Positions 51,454-60,816 are shown, counted from the first letter of the stretch. The stretch: DNA of 64,000 bases from JBHOQX01 sp042408595 (GCA_042408595.1 JBHOQX010000125.1:1-64000); one strand, 5' to 3'. A program made the numbers and translations. The notes: generated from the sequence alone by a model not told the origin.

Positions 51454-51655
51454 GCAGGTGACACGGTGAGTGGGTGAAGAAAGAGGATCGAAGATTGAAG
51501 ATCGCAGATTGAAGATTGGGGACACAGTGGCATCGTGCATGACGCATCGCGCCCTGCGCGTCGCGCACGCAGAACTCAGAAGTCAGACAGTCAGAAGTCA
51601 AAACTCAGAACCCTGAACTCTGAACCCAGAACTCGAAACTCAGAACTTTGAACTC
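51454..51655. repeat. Dense array of short degenerate repeats before murB
   Basis: About 200 bp consist almost wholly of short words: GAAGATTGAAGATCGCAGAT and TGAAGATTGGG (51490-51520), CTCAGAAGTCAGACAGTCAG and AAGTCAAAACTCAGAACCC (51577-51612), then TGAACTCTGAACCCAGAACT and CGAAACTCAGAACTTTGAAC up to the murB start. Unit length is about seven or eight bases, e.g. GAACTCA or GAACCCT. It is the longest such tract in the window. Confidence 0.85.
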
Positions 51656-52585
51656 ATGATGGCATTCCGCGAAAACGAGCCTCTGGCCCGCTACACGTCC
51701 TGGAAGATCGGCGGGCCGGCGCGCTACTTCGCCGAATCGGCCACGGCGGACGAGCTGCGCGCCGCGCTGGCCTGGGCGCGCGAGCGCGGGCTGCCGGTGC
51801 ATCTGCTGGGTGGCGGGACGAACACGCTGGTGCGCGACAGCGGCTTCCCCGGGCTGGTGCTCCGCTACCGGGCGCAGGGCGTACGGCTGGAGCCCCGCGG
51901 CGACGAGGCCCGAGCCATCGTCGAGGCGGGCGCCCTGACGGCCGGCCTCGCGCGGCGGCTGGCGCGCCAGGGGTGGGCCGGGCTCCAATGGGCCGAGGGG
52001 CTGCCAGGCACCGTCGGCGGGGCGCTGTACGGCAACGCTGGTTGCTACGGTGGCGATATCGCCGGGGCGCTCGTCCGCGCCTGGCTGCTGGTGGATGGCG
52101 CGATCGACGAGTGGCCGGCAGCCCGGATGGGGTACGGATACCGGACGAGCGTTTTGAAGGACCGAAGGTGGGCGGCGGAAGATGGGGGAGCGACGACCCA
52201 CAACCGACGACCGATGACCGACCACCGCCCGCCGCCGGTCGTTGTCGCCGCCGAATTCGCGCTCACCCGCGCCGACCCGGAGGCGCTGGCCGCCGAGATG
52301 GCCCGCACCGCCGCGGCGCGGCGCAGCAAGACCCCCGCCGGCCAGTCGTGCGGCTCGGTCTTCAAGAACCCGCCGGGCGATAGCGCGGGCCGGCTGATCG
52401 AGGCGGCCGGGCTGAAGGGTAGGCGGATCGGCGGCGCCGAGATCGCCGCGAAGCACGGCAACTACATCGTCAACCGCGGCGGCGCGACGAGCGACGATGT
52501 GCTCCGGCTGATCGACCTGGCGCGCGGTGACGTGCTGCGGCAGTTCGGCGTCGAATTGGAGCTCGAGGTGCAGATCCTTCCCTAG
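51656..52585 (+). CDS. murB: UDP-N-acetylenolpyruvoylglucosamine reductase, with insertion
   Basis: The 309-residue flavoenzyme has YTSWKIGGPARYFAES, LLGGGTNTLVRDSGFPG (FAD), EGLPGTVGGALYGNAGCYGG, MGYGYRTSVLK, and SCGSVFKNPPGDSAGRLIEA with the catalytic Ser, ending with Glu in ELELEVQIL. It reduces the enolpyruvyl group to give UDP-MurNAc. Between YRTSVLK and VVVAAEFAL are about 26 extra residues (DRRWAAEDGGATTHNRRPMT and DHRPPP) encoded by repeat words at 52158-52238. The start MM has no clear Shine-Dalgarno; the leader is the repeat array. Confidence 0.94.
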   Translation: MMAFRENEPLARYTSWKIGGPARYFAESATADELRAALAWARERGLPVHLLGGGTNTLVRDSGFPGLVLRYRAQGVRLEPRGDEARAIVEAGALTAGLARRLARQGWAGLQWAEGLPGTVGGALYGNAGCYGGDIAGALVRAWLLVDGAIDEWPAARMGYGYRTSVLKDRRWAAEDGGATTHNRRPMTDHRPPPVVVAAEFALTRADPEALAAEMARTAAARRSKTPAGQSCGSVFKNPPGDSAGRLIEAAGLKGRRIGGAEIAAKHGNYIVNRGGATSDDVLRLIDLARGDVLRQFGVELELEVQILP

Positions 52586-52687
52586 TGGAGAGCGCAACGT
52601 TCAGGACGCAACGTTTCGAAGGCGACGTTGAGCGCTCTATGCATGGTCCAACCTCCGAGTCTCGTATCGCTCCTTGCTGGTGAAGCC

Positions 52688-53824
52688 ATGAACCGTAAAC
52701 TCCGCGTCGGTGTCCTGTTCGGCGGGCAGTCGGGCGAGCACGAGGTCTCGCTCGTCTCGGCGCGCGCCGTGATGGCCGGCCTCGACCGCGAGAAATACGA
52801 GGTTGTGCCGGTCGGCATCACCAAGGATGGCCGCTGGATCGCCGGCGAGCAGGCCCCGGCGCTGCTCGAGGCCCTGGCCGACCCGAGACTGCTCCCCAAT
52901 GGCGGAACAGCCAGGGAGCAGCATGCAGAAGCCAGCGGTGGCGCGAGCGCGGCCGCGGGGCAGAACGCGCTCGCGTTGGTCAGCCATCCTGACTCCTGGC
53001 TGCTGGGTGCTGGCGACTCGCGCCTAGATGTCGTCTTCCCGGTGCTGCACGGGCCGCGCGGCGAGGACGGCACGGTGCAGGGGTTGCTCGAGCTGGCGGG
53101 CGTGCCGTATGTCGGCTGCGGCGTGCTGTCCTCGGCGGTCGGCATGGACAAGGCCATGATGAAAAGCGCCTTCGCCGCCGCCGGGCTGCCGCAGGTGCCG
53201 TGGCTGCTGGTGCGCCGTTTCGACTGGGAGCGCGACCCGGAGGCCACCTGCCGCCAGATCGAGCGGGCGCTGCGCTACCCGATCTTTGTCAAGCCGGCGA
53301 ACATGGGCTCGAGCGTCGGCGTGAGCAAGGCGGCCGACCGCGCCGGGCTGGAGCGCGGGCTGGCCGAGGCCGCCCGCTACGACCGGCGCATCGTGGTCGA
53401 GCAGGGGCTGAACGTGCGCGAGATCGAGGTGAGCGTGCTCGGCAACGACGAGCCGCAGGCCAGCGTGCCGGGCGAGGTCGTACCCTCGAAGGACTGGTAT
53501 GACTACGAGGCCAAGTATCTCGCTGGCGAGTCGCGTATCCTGATCCCTGCACCGATCCCGCCGGACGTGGCCGGGGAGGTGCGCGCGCTCGCCATCCAGG
53601 CGTTCAAGGCGATCGACGGCGCCGGGCTGGCGCGGGTCGATTTTCTGCTCGACAGAGACAGCGGCGCGCTCTATCTGAACGAGATCAACACCATGCCCGG
53701 CTTCACGCCGGTGAGCATGTACGCCCGGATGTGGGAGGCCAGCGGCCTGCCCTACACGGCGCTGCTGGACCGGCTGATCGAACTGGCGCTGGAGCGAGGA
53801 CGGTCGAAGAGCGGCGGAGGATAG
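52688..53824 (+). CDS. ddl: D-alanine-D-alanine ligase, with insertion
   Basis: The 378-residue ATP-grasp enzyme starts MNRKLRVGVLFGGQSGEHEV. It has FPVLHGPRGEDGTVQGLLE, GMDKAMMKSAFAAAGLP, FVKPANMGSSVGVSKA and LNEINTMPGFTPVSMYARMW. It forms the D-Ala-D-Ala dipeptide used by MurF. Between ALADPRLLPN and LDVVFPVLHG is an Ala/Gly/Ser-rich stretch (about 45 residues, encoded at 52893-53028). This region is variable in the family, but here it contains CCAGGGAGCAGCATGC and TCCTGGCTGCTG repeat words. ATG 52688 was chosen by family start. Confidence 0.95.
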   Translation: MNRKLRVGVLFGGQSGEHEVSLVSARAVMAGLDREKYEVVPVGITKDGRWIAGEQAPALLEALADPRLLPNGGTAREQHAEASGGASAAAGQNALALVSHPDSWLLGAGDSRLDVVFPVLHGPRGEDGTVQGLLELAGVPYVGCGVLSSAVGMDKAMMKSAFAAAGLPQVPWLLVRRFDWERDPEATCRQIERALRYPIFVKPANMGSSVGVSKAADRAGLERGLAEAARYDRRIVVEQGLNVREIEVSVLGNDEPQASVPGEVVPSKDWYDYEAKYLAGESRILIPAPIPPDVAGEVRALAIQAFKAIDGAGLARVDFLLDRDSGALYLNEINTMPGFTPVSMYARMWEASGLPYTALLDRLIELALERGRSKSGGG

Positions 53825-53912
53825 GCGCCCGCCGGCCCGAGAGGATCGGACGGCGTGTGCCGTCGGGACGGCCGACGGTCGCCATGCATCGTTCGTCGCT
53901 GGTCGAGGAAAC

Positions 53913-54776
53913 ATGAACCACTTTGGCTACAACCGGCCCAACACCCGCGAGCGGATCGCCGCGCGGCGGCGGCAGATGGCCCCGGGCCGCGCTGGCTCGG
54001 CCGTCACGCCGATGCCGCGCCGGGTGCTCGGCTCGTGGCTGCGCAGCGGCTGGGTCGCCAGCCTGGCCATGGCGCTGCTCGCGGCCTACGCCCTGTACGA
54101 CGCCTTCACCTCGCCGCGCTTCGCGGTGCGCGAGATCGCCGTGACCGGCACATCGGTGCTCGATGCCGGGCGCGTCGCCGGGCTGGCGGGCGTGCGCGGG
54201 CTGCCGATCTGGTTCGTGGATACCGGGCAGATCGTTGCCCGGCTGCGCAGCAACCCGTACATCGAGGATGCCAGCGCCGAGGCCCAACTGCCCGACCGGG
54301 TGACGATCACGCTCACCGAGCGCCGGCCGGAGCTGCGCTGGCAGAGCGGCGGGACGCGCTACCTGGTGGACGCGCAGGGGCTCGTGCTCGGCGTCGAGAG
54401 CACCGCCGCGCTGAGCGGCACGCTGGCGATCGACGACCGCAGCAACACGCCGCTGGAGCCGGGAAGCCGGGTGGACGCCGGCGCCCTGGCGCTCGGGCGG
54501 ACGCTCGCCGTGCGCCTGCCGCGCGAACTGAAGCTGACGCCCGCCAGCGTCGCCTGGGAGCCGGACAAGGGCATCCTGATCGTCACGCCTGACCGCCGGA
54601 CGGTGATCTTCGGCACGTCGGAGAACCTGGACAACAAACTCGCCGTGCTCGGCTACCTGCTGCAGGAGGGCACGCCCTTCACGCTGCTGGACTTGCGCCC
54701 GGGCACGCCGTACTACCGGAACGACGTCGGCCCGCAGCCGACGCCCGCCCCGACACCGGTGGGGAGTGGAGAATGA
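53913..54776 (+). CDS. ftsQ: Cell division protein FtsQ/DivIB
   Basis: The 287-residue protein has a basic cytoplasmic tail (about 45 residues), one membrane helix (about 46-66, WVASLAMALLAAYALYDAF) and a POTRA domain starting RFAVREIAVTGTSVLDAGRV, with the family's LRSNPYIEDASAEAQLPDRV and ITLTERRPELRW. The FtsQ beta domain follows, and the tail is Pro-rich. It links FtsL and related proteins in the divisome. It sits between ddl and ftsA as in many dcw clusters. Confidence 0.92.
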   Translation: MNHFGYNRPNTRERIAARRRQMAPGRAGSAVTPMPRRVLGSWLRSGWVASLAMALLAAYALYDAFTSPRFAVREIAVTGTSVLDAGRVAGLAGVRGLPIWFVDTGQIVARLRSNPYIEDASAEAQLPDRVTITLTERRPELRWQSGGTRYLVDAQGLVLGVESTAALSGTLAIDDRSNTPLEPGSRVDAGALALGRTLAVRLPRELKLTPASVAWEPDKGILIVTPDRRTVIFGTSENLDNKLAVLGYLLQEGTPFTLLDLRPGTPYYRNDVGPQPTPAPTPVGSGE

Positions 54777-55015
54777 AGAAAAAGGACTTGATCAATGGTC
54801 ATTTGTTGTAGTAGGAAGAATTTCTTGCCCTCCATGGTTTAGTTTCAACGGGGGATCGGAGAATAGATGAGCTTATTTCGTTTATATTAACAAGGTTTCT
54901 TTGTTGTCCATCACTCATTGTTCATTTCGACGGAACGGTGAACAATGAACGCGCAATGAACGGCTATCGTCGTAGGCTTGCTTCATTGTTCACGGTTCAT
55001 TTCAAAGGAAGCGCC
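54777..55015. other. AT-rich island between ftsQ and ftsA
   Basis: This stretch is far richer in A+T than its neighbours. It contains TCATTGTTCATTTCGACGG and GTGAACAATGAACGCGCAA, forming imperfect inverted repeats (TTGTTCA against TGAACAA). A TATATT near 54891 is a possible -10 box for ftsAZ, without a good -35. No open frame of note is present apart from the ftsA start, and AAAGGAAGC precedes that ATG. Confidence 0.55.
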
Positions 55016-56260
55016 ATGGCAAATCGCACCATCGTCGGAATCGATGTCGGGACCACCAAAGTCTGCACGATCGTTGCGCAGGTGCAGAACTCAGGCCGGC
55101 TTCATGTGCTCGGTGTCGGCCTGACGCCTTCGAAAGGGATCGACAAGGGCGTGGTGGTAAACATCGATGACGCCGTTCACGCCATCGCCACGAGCGTTGA
55201 GAAAGCCGAGCGACTATCGGGCTACCGGATCGGCACGGCGTTCGTCGGCGTGGCCGGGCGGCACATCGCCTCGCTCAACAGCCGCGGCGTGGTGGCAGTT
55301 GCGCGTAGCGACCACGAGGTGACGCGCAGCGACATCGCCCGCGCTGTCGAGGCGGCCCAGGCGGTCGCCATCCCGACCCAGCGCGAGGTGATCCACGTCA
55401 TCCCGCGGGCCTACATCCTGGACGGCAACGAGGGCATCCGCGACCCGATCGGCATGTCCGGCTTTCGCCTGGAGGTCGAAACGCACATCGTCACCGGCGA
55501 GGTGATGGCGATCCAGAACCTGATCAAGAGTGTGCAGCGCGCCGGGGTCGAGATCGACGACCTGGTGCTCCAGCCGCTGGCCTCGGGCGAGGCGGCGCTG
55601 ACGCCGGACGACAAGGACCGCGGCGTGGTGCTGGTGGATATCGGCGGCGGCACGACCGACATCGCGGTGTTTGTCCAGGGCGGGGTATGGCATACCAGCG
55701 TCATCCCGGTGGGCGGCAACCACTTCACCAACGACATCGTGCTGGTGCTGCAAACGCCGCATCACACCGCCGAATATCTCAAGCTGCGCTACGGCACGGC
55801 GATCGACGAGGAGGGGGAGCAGGAAGACACGGTGATCGAAGTGGAGGGCTTCTCGCCGGGTGAACGGCAGCAGGTGAGCAGGCGGCTGCTGAACCAGGTC
55901 ATCCGCGCGCGGGCGGAGGAGGTGGTCGAGCTGATCTACAACGAAATTCGGCGCAGCGGCTACGACGGCCTCCTGCCGGCCGGCGTGGTCGTGACCGGCG
56001 GGGCGGCGCAACTGCCGCGCTTCGACGAACTGATGCGCGAGATGCTAGGCATCCCGGTGCGGCTCGGCGGCCCGACCGGCCTGGGCGGCCTGTCCGACTC
56101 GCTCGACAGCCCGGCGTACTCGACGGCGGTGGGGCTGGTGCATTGGGGGGCGCGGCACGGCCTGGCGATGCTCGGCGGGCCGAGCGCCGTGCCGGAGCGC
56201 AACGGCTGGGGCTCGTCCTACGAGCGGTTCAAGGGATGGCTGCGGGAGTTTCTCCCGTAA
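55016..56260 (+). CDS. ftsA: Cell division protein FtsA
   Basis: The 414-residue actin-fold ATPase starts MANRTIVGIDVGTTKVCTIV at ATG 55016 with AAAGGAAG. GVAGRHIASLNSRG belongs to the 1C (SHS2) insertion, GVVLVDIGGGTTDIAVFVQG is phosphate-2, and VVVTGGAAQLPRFDELMREM is the adenosine motif. The C-terminal YERFKGWLREFLP is a typical amphipathic membrane-targeting helix. It tethers FtsZ to the membrane. It is followed by a 125-bp gap with GAACTCAGAAC repeats, then ftsZ. Confidence 0.97.
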   Translation: MANRTIVGIDVGTTKVCTIVAQVQNSGRLHVLGVGLTPSKGIDKGVVVNIDDAVHAIATSVEKAERLSGYRIGTAFVGVAGRHIASLNSRGVVAVARSDHEVTRSDIARAVEAAQAVAIPTQREVIHVIPRAYILDGNEGIRDPIGMSGFRLEVETHIVTGEVMAIQNLIKSVQRAGVEIDDLVLQPLASGEAALTPDDKDRGVVLVDIGGGTTDIAVFVQGGVWHTSVIPVGGNHFTNDIVLVLQTPHHTAEYLKLRYGTAIDEEGEQEDTVIEVEGFSPGERQQVSRRLLNQVIRARAEEVVELIYNEIRRSGYDGLLPAGVVVTGGAAQLPRFDELMREMLGIPVRLGGPTGLGGLSDSLDSPAYSTAVGLVHWGARHGLAMLGGPSAVPERNGWGSSYERFKGWLREFLP

Positions 56261-56261
56261 A

Positions 56262-56372
56262 CAGGGCTGAGGGCCGAGGGCTGGGTTCTGCGCCCGGCGC
56301 AGCCCGCCCGATGCATAGCGGCGCCGGCGCACCTCGGAACTCAGAACGCGGAACTCAGAACGTACTGTACGA
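56262..56372. repeat. GAACTCA repeats between ftsA and ftsZ
   Basis: AGGGCTGAGGGCCGAGGGCT follows the ftsA stop, and CGGAACTCAGAACGCGGAAC with TCAGAACG lies just before the ftsZ ribosome binding site (AGGAGG). These are the same words as before murB. Confidence 0.7.
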
Positions 56373-56385
56373 CAGGAGGCAACGG

Positions 56386-57567
<1,182 letters not shown>

Positions 57568-57973
57568 CGGCGGACGGAGGACGCCGGGCGGACGACCGAA
57601 TGCATAGGCCGGCTACCTCACGGCAGCCGGCCTGTGGCGTTGGCGGGGGCTTCCGAATCAAGCGGGCTACGCTACGCACGCCGCGCCCGGGCGTGGATGG
57701 ATGGAACGCCGCTGCCGTCGGCACGCCCTCAGGCGCAGGCCGCGGCCGTCGAGCAGGCTCACCATCCGGCGCGATATCCCCTGCTTCTTTTTTCGGGTTC
57801 GTCTCATGCGCGCGCGTGCGGCCGAGATCCAGGCCGTTCGGCGGTAGTCACCCAACGCGCATCGCTCGATAAACACCTGGCCGTGTGCTCTCCTGTGGCG
57901 GCTCGACTCGCCCATCCATGCGCCCCGAAGCCGCCTTCGCTGCCCTCGCGTCGTAAGTAGAACAGGCGATCCG
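57568..57973. other. Intergenic region after ftsZ
   Basis: The first 33 bases are GGACGG/GGACGAC repeat words. The remainder has no open frame with protein-like composition, no terminator that I can identify, and no RNA gene that I recognise. Confidence 0.5.
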
Positions 57974-58732
57974 ATGCATGTCCAGGCGATCAAGACACAT
58001 ACGATCACCCTCGCCGATCAGGATCTGAATGCGATCCTGGATCGGTATGTGCCGCCCATCGAGGACAACACCATCCTTGCGATCACGTCCAAGATCGTTG
58101 CCATCTGTCAGGGCAGAATGATACCGGTCGGCATCGCGGAAAAACAGGAACTGATTGAGCGGGAAGCCGATTATTTCTTACCGCCTGGCGCGAGCAAATA
58201 TCAGGTCTGCCTTACCATCAAAGCGCGGATGCTGATACCAATGGCGGGGATTGATGAGTCGAACGGTAATGGCTACTATATTCTCTGGCCCCGCGATCCT
58301 CAACAGGTCGCAAATGACATACGCGCCTATCTGCAGCGCCGCTTCGAGCATCGGCATCTTGGCGTCATCATCACCGATAGCACCACCACCCCATTGCGCT
58401 GGGGCGTGACGGGCGTCGCGTTGGCCCATAGCGGCTTTCGCCCAATCAACGATTACCGCGGCGCGCCTGACCTGTTCGGACGCCCCTTGCGCATGACCCA
58501 GGTCAATGTCGTCGATGCCCTTGCGGCGGCGGCGGTATTGGTGATGGGCGAAGGCAGTGAACAAACACCGTTGGCCCTGATTCGTGAGGTGCCATTCGTC
58601 GCGTTCCAGGATCGCAATCCTACTGCGGAAGAATTGCAAGGCTTACACATCGAACTCGATGACGACATGTACGCGCCGCTCCTCACCAGTGTGCCCTGGC
58701 AGCGCGGCAAAGGGGAGAGCGGCAACCTTTGA
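57974..58732 (+). CDS. CofE-like gamma-glutamyl ligase (F420/folate type)
   Basis: The 252-residue protein matches the coenzyme F420-0:L-glutamate ligase fold. It has DNTILAITSKIVAICQGRMI near the N-terminus, a central GVIITDSTTTPLRWGVTGVA (metal and substrate residues), GRPLRMTQVNVVDALAAAAV and a late PFVAFQDRNPTAEEL. Members add glutamate to F420-0 or, in the subgroup common in Chloroflexota, are annotated as putative folate-metabolism ligases. No other F420 gene is in the window, so the acceptor is uncertain. GC is lower than in the dcw genes. The MITE-like element begins at its stop codon. Confidence 0.82.
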   Translation: MHVQAIKTHTITLADQDLNAILDRYVPPIEDNTILAITSKIVAICQGRMIPVGIAEKQELIEREADYFLPPGASKYQVCLTIKARMLIPMAGIDESNGNGYYILWPRDPQQVANDIRAYLQRRFEHRHLGVIITDSTTTPLRWGVTGVALAHSGFRPINDYRGAPDLFGRPLRMTQVNVVDALAAAAVLVMGEGSEQTPLALIREVPFVAFQDRNPTAEELQGLHIELDDDMYAPLLTSVPWQRGKGESGNL

Positions 58733-58897
58733 GAGGCTGTCTGAAAAGCGCCCAGCGGGGGATTTGGGGGCCGCAGGCCCCCAAGAGAAATCCTGCTCCG
58801 CCGCACGGTCGGCGGCCCGGCCGCCGACCGTGCGGCGGAAAAGAAGGATCTTGGAGGGCTGCGCCCTCCAAACCTCCCCGTTTCAGACAGCTTCTGA
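58731..58897 (+). mobile_element. MITE-like element with terminal inverted repeats and central hairpin
   Basis: The left terminus GAGGCTGTCTGAAA (from about 58733) and right terminus TTTCAGACAGCTTC are inverted copies with one mismatch, each flanked by TGA, a possible TNA target duplication. Inside are GGGGGCCGCAGGCCCCC, a perfect hairpin with 20-bp arms (58798-58817 and 58819-58838), and GGAGGGCTGCGCCCTCC. There is no transposase. Incomplete copies lie at 7829, 8625 and 12107. TNA targets with GAG-ended termini recall IS5-family (IS1031-type) elements, which is inference. Confidence 0.75.
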
Positions 58898-59019
58898 GAT
58901 GCAGGGCATGGCGCCGAGAGAATCGATGCGCAACGCCCCACCATTGGCTTGCAGCGGACGGCGCCGCGCGCTGCGGCTGAAGCCCAACCCGCCGGCAAAC
59001 GCAAGGACAGGAGCAGCCT

Positions 59020-59537
59020 GTGATCCTTCCGAAAGTACGCGACCCTCGCCTGATCACCATCCGCCGTGGGGGCACGCTCACCGACGCCGACCATCGGCTG
59101 CTCGCCGTCTGGGCCGCCGCGTGCGCTGAGCATGTCCTGCATCACTTCGCGGCGGCGCGGCCCGATGATCCCCGGCCGCGCTGGGCCATCGATCGGGCGC
59201 GGGCGTGTCCGGCCGCGGCGCGATCCTGATGTCTGAGGCCCGCGCCGCGGCCGGACACGCAAACGCGGCGGCCCGCGATCTCAGGGGGGCCGCGCGCTAT
59301 GCCGCCTATGCCGCCGGTCAGGCCGCCGCTGTCGCCCATGTCGCCGCACACGAACTCGGCGCAGCGGCCTATGCGATCAAGGCCGCCCGTGCGGCGGCTC
59401 CTGAAGGTCAGGGCGAACAGACAGGCAGGCTCGAATGCCGGTGGCAGCGTGAACAGCTTCCGGAGGCGATTCGGGAACTGGTTCTCGATGATCAGCGGCT
59501 ACGAAACGACATCTGTTGGTCGGTGTTCGATTGCTGA
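59020..59537 (+). pseudogene. Imm-5-like putative immunity protein, frameshifted
   Basis: GTG 59020 follows GGACAGGAG. The first frame gives RDPRLITIRRGGTLTDADHR, LLAVWAAACAEHVLHHF and RPDDPRPRWAIDRARA, then ends at 59229. The second frame (from about 59205) continues with EARAAAGHANAAARDLRGAA, RYAAYAAGQAAAVAHVAAHE and a C-terminal PEAIRELVLDDQRLRNDICW. Together they make one Imm-5-like 'putative immunity protein' of about 170 residues, with an indel near 59200-59215. Such proteins are not well understood; despite the name, no toxin gene is adjacent. The gene is either a recent pseudogene or affected by a sequence error. Confidence 0.75.
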
Positions 59538-59769
59538 TACGGTGAGCGGCTGTTCTGCAGCAGCGAGCCATCTTTCGACAAGATCACCGCGATGCAGTTC
59601 CACGTGTCGGGGAGAGTTGAGGACTGGTGTGTTGTCAGCGGCCGCGCCAGGGCCAGGCCGGGCTGCGCAAGAGGCACCGCCCACGGATGTTGGCTCTGTG
59701 GTTGGCTCCATGGCACAGCGGCGGGCGGATCAGATCGATCCGCCCACCGCGACAGGATGCCCGAAACGC
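59538..59769. other. Spacer between Imm-5-like pseudogene and tRNA-Thr
   Basis: No gene is seen. A small hairpin, GGGCGGAT/ATCCGCCC with a 7-nt loop, lies at about 59733-59756, just beyond the 3' end of the minus-strand tRNA. It has no T-run but could serve in 3' processing or termination. Confidence 0.4.
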
Positions 59770-59845
59770 TGGAGCCGGCAGTCGGACTCGAACCGACGAC
59801 CTGCTGTTTACAAGACAGCTGCTCTACCAACTGAGCTATGCCGGC
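59770..59845 (-). tRNA. tRNA-Thr (anticodon TGT)
   Basis: On the minus strand GCCGGCA (59839-59845) pairs with TGCCGGC (59774-59780). The D arm is GCTCAGTTGGTAGAGC, the anticodon arm GCTGT-CTTGTAA-ACAGC places TGT at positions 34-36, and GTCGGTTCGAGTCCGAC is the T arm. Discriminator T and an encoded CCA complete 76 nt. It decodes ACA and, by wobble, ACG. Confidence 0.95.
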
Positions 59846-59853
59846 CCACGCCC

Positions 59854-59883
59854 ATTGTAGCATGCCCGCTCCACGAGCGTCAA
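59854..59883 (-). promoter_or_regulatory. Promoter of tRNA-Thr
   Basis: On the minus strand TTGACG (59878-59883), an 18-bp spacer and TACAAT (59854-59859) lie immediately upstream of the tRNA. Confidence 0.6.
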
Positions 59884-59889
59884 CACGGC

Positions 59890-59918
59890 TTGACAAACGC
59901 GCATCCTGTGAGTACCAT
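59890..59918 (+). promoter_or_regulatory. Promoter of the cox operon
   Basis: TTGACA (59890-59895), a 17-bp spacer and TACCAT (59913-59918) point rightward, about 155 bp before coxG. It is back-to-back with the tRNA promoter, only 7 bp away. Confidence 0.6.
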
Positions 59919-60075
59919 GCCATTATCTCCCTCTTGCAAGCACGGCGTCTCTGGCACTCGGACAACGACCAATCCCGAGCAGCGCCAACGCGCGGCGAGT
60001 GCACCGGCCGCGTCGCCTGCCGTCTGCATATGCGCCTGGCGCGGCGGAACCCGCCGCGTGGCGGAGGAGCCTGGC

Positions 60076-60816
60076 GTGAAGATCTCTGGCAGCTATACCC
60101 TTGATGCGCCTCGGGACGAAGTCTGGGCGGCGCTCAACGACATCGACGTGCTCGCGCGGGTGGTGCCCGGCTGTGAGCGCCTGGAGCAGACCGGCGAGCA
60201 TGAGTACGAGGGCACGGTCAAGATCGGCATCCAGTCGATCAAAGGCGCCTATAGCGGTAAGATCCGCCTGGAGGACGTTCAGCCGCCCCACCACTACAAA
60301 CTCGTCGCCAGCGGTCGCAGCGCCAACGGCGTGGTCGATGGCAGCGGGACGGTGGACCTTCTTGAGCAGGATGGCAAGACCATTCTGACGTATAGCGGCG
60401 ATGTGGCCATCGGCGGGACGCTCGCCAGCGTTGGTCAGCGCCTGATCGAGGGCGCGTCACGCCAGTTGCTCAACCAGTCGCTCAAGGCGCTGGCCGAGCA
60501 GGTCAGCCGCCGGCGCGAGAGCGCCGCCCTGCCAACCGATGGCAGCGCGCCGCCGCAAGCGACCGCGCTCGCCGTGCCCGCCGCAGAAGCGCCCGCCGCA
60601 GAATCGCCCGCGGCCCCGGCTGCCGCGCCCGTCCCCCCGGAGCGCCGCACGGTCGTCGTGCCGGAGGACGAGCAGCTCAAGCCCGAAGCGGTGCTCACCG
60701 GCGCGGCACTCGATTTCGTCAAAGAGAACCCCTGGCTCCTCGGCGTGATCGCGTTCATTCTCGGCTTTCTGCTGGGTCGTTCCAGCCGCCGGGTCGTCGT
60801 CGTGCGCGGCGGGTGA
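60076..60816 (+). CDS. coxG: CoxG-like SRPBCC protein, membrane-anchored (246 aa)
   Basis: GTG 60076 follows GGAGGAG. Residues 1-145 form the CoxG/SRPBCC lipid-binding-like fold (KISGSYTLDAPRDEVWAALN, VPGCERLEQTGEHEYEGTVK, TYSGDVAIGGTLASVGQRLI, and LNQSLKALAEQV). A Pro/Ala-rich linker (about 155-200) and a C-terminal membrane helix (PWLLGVIAFILGFLLGRSSR) follow, so it is a tail-anchored variant. CoxG recruits CO dehydrogenase to the membrane in some bacteria. It is the first gene of the operon. Confidence 0.88.
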   Translation: MKISGSYTLDAPRDEVWAALNDIDVLARVVPGCERLEQTGEHEYEGTVKIGIQSIKGAYSGKIRLEDVQPPHHYKLVASGRSANGVVDGSGTVDLLEQDGKTILTYSGDVAIGGTLASVGQRLIEGASRQLLNQSLKALAEQVSRRRESAALPTDGSAPPQATALAVPAAEAPAAESPAAPAAAPVPPERRTVVVPEDEQLKPEAVLTGAALDFVKENPWLLGVIAFILGFLLGRSSRRVVVVRGG

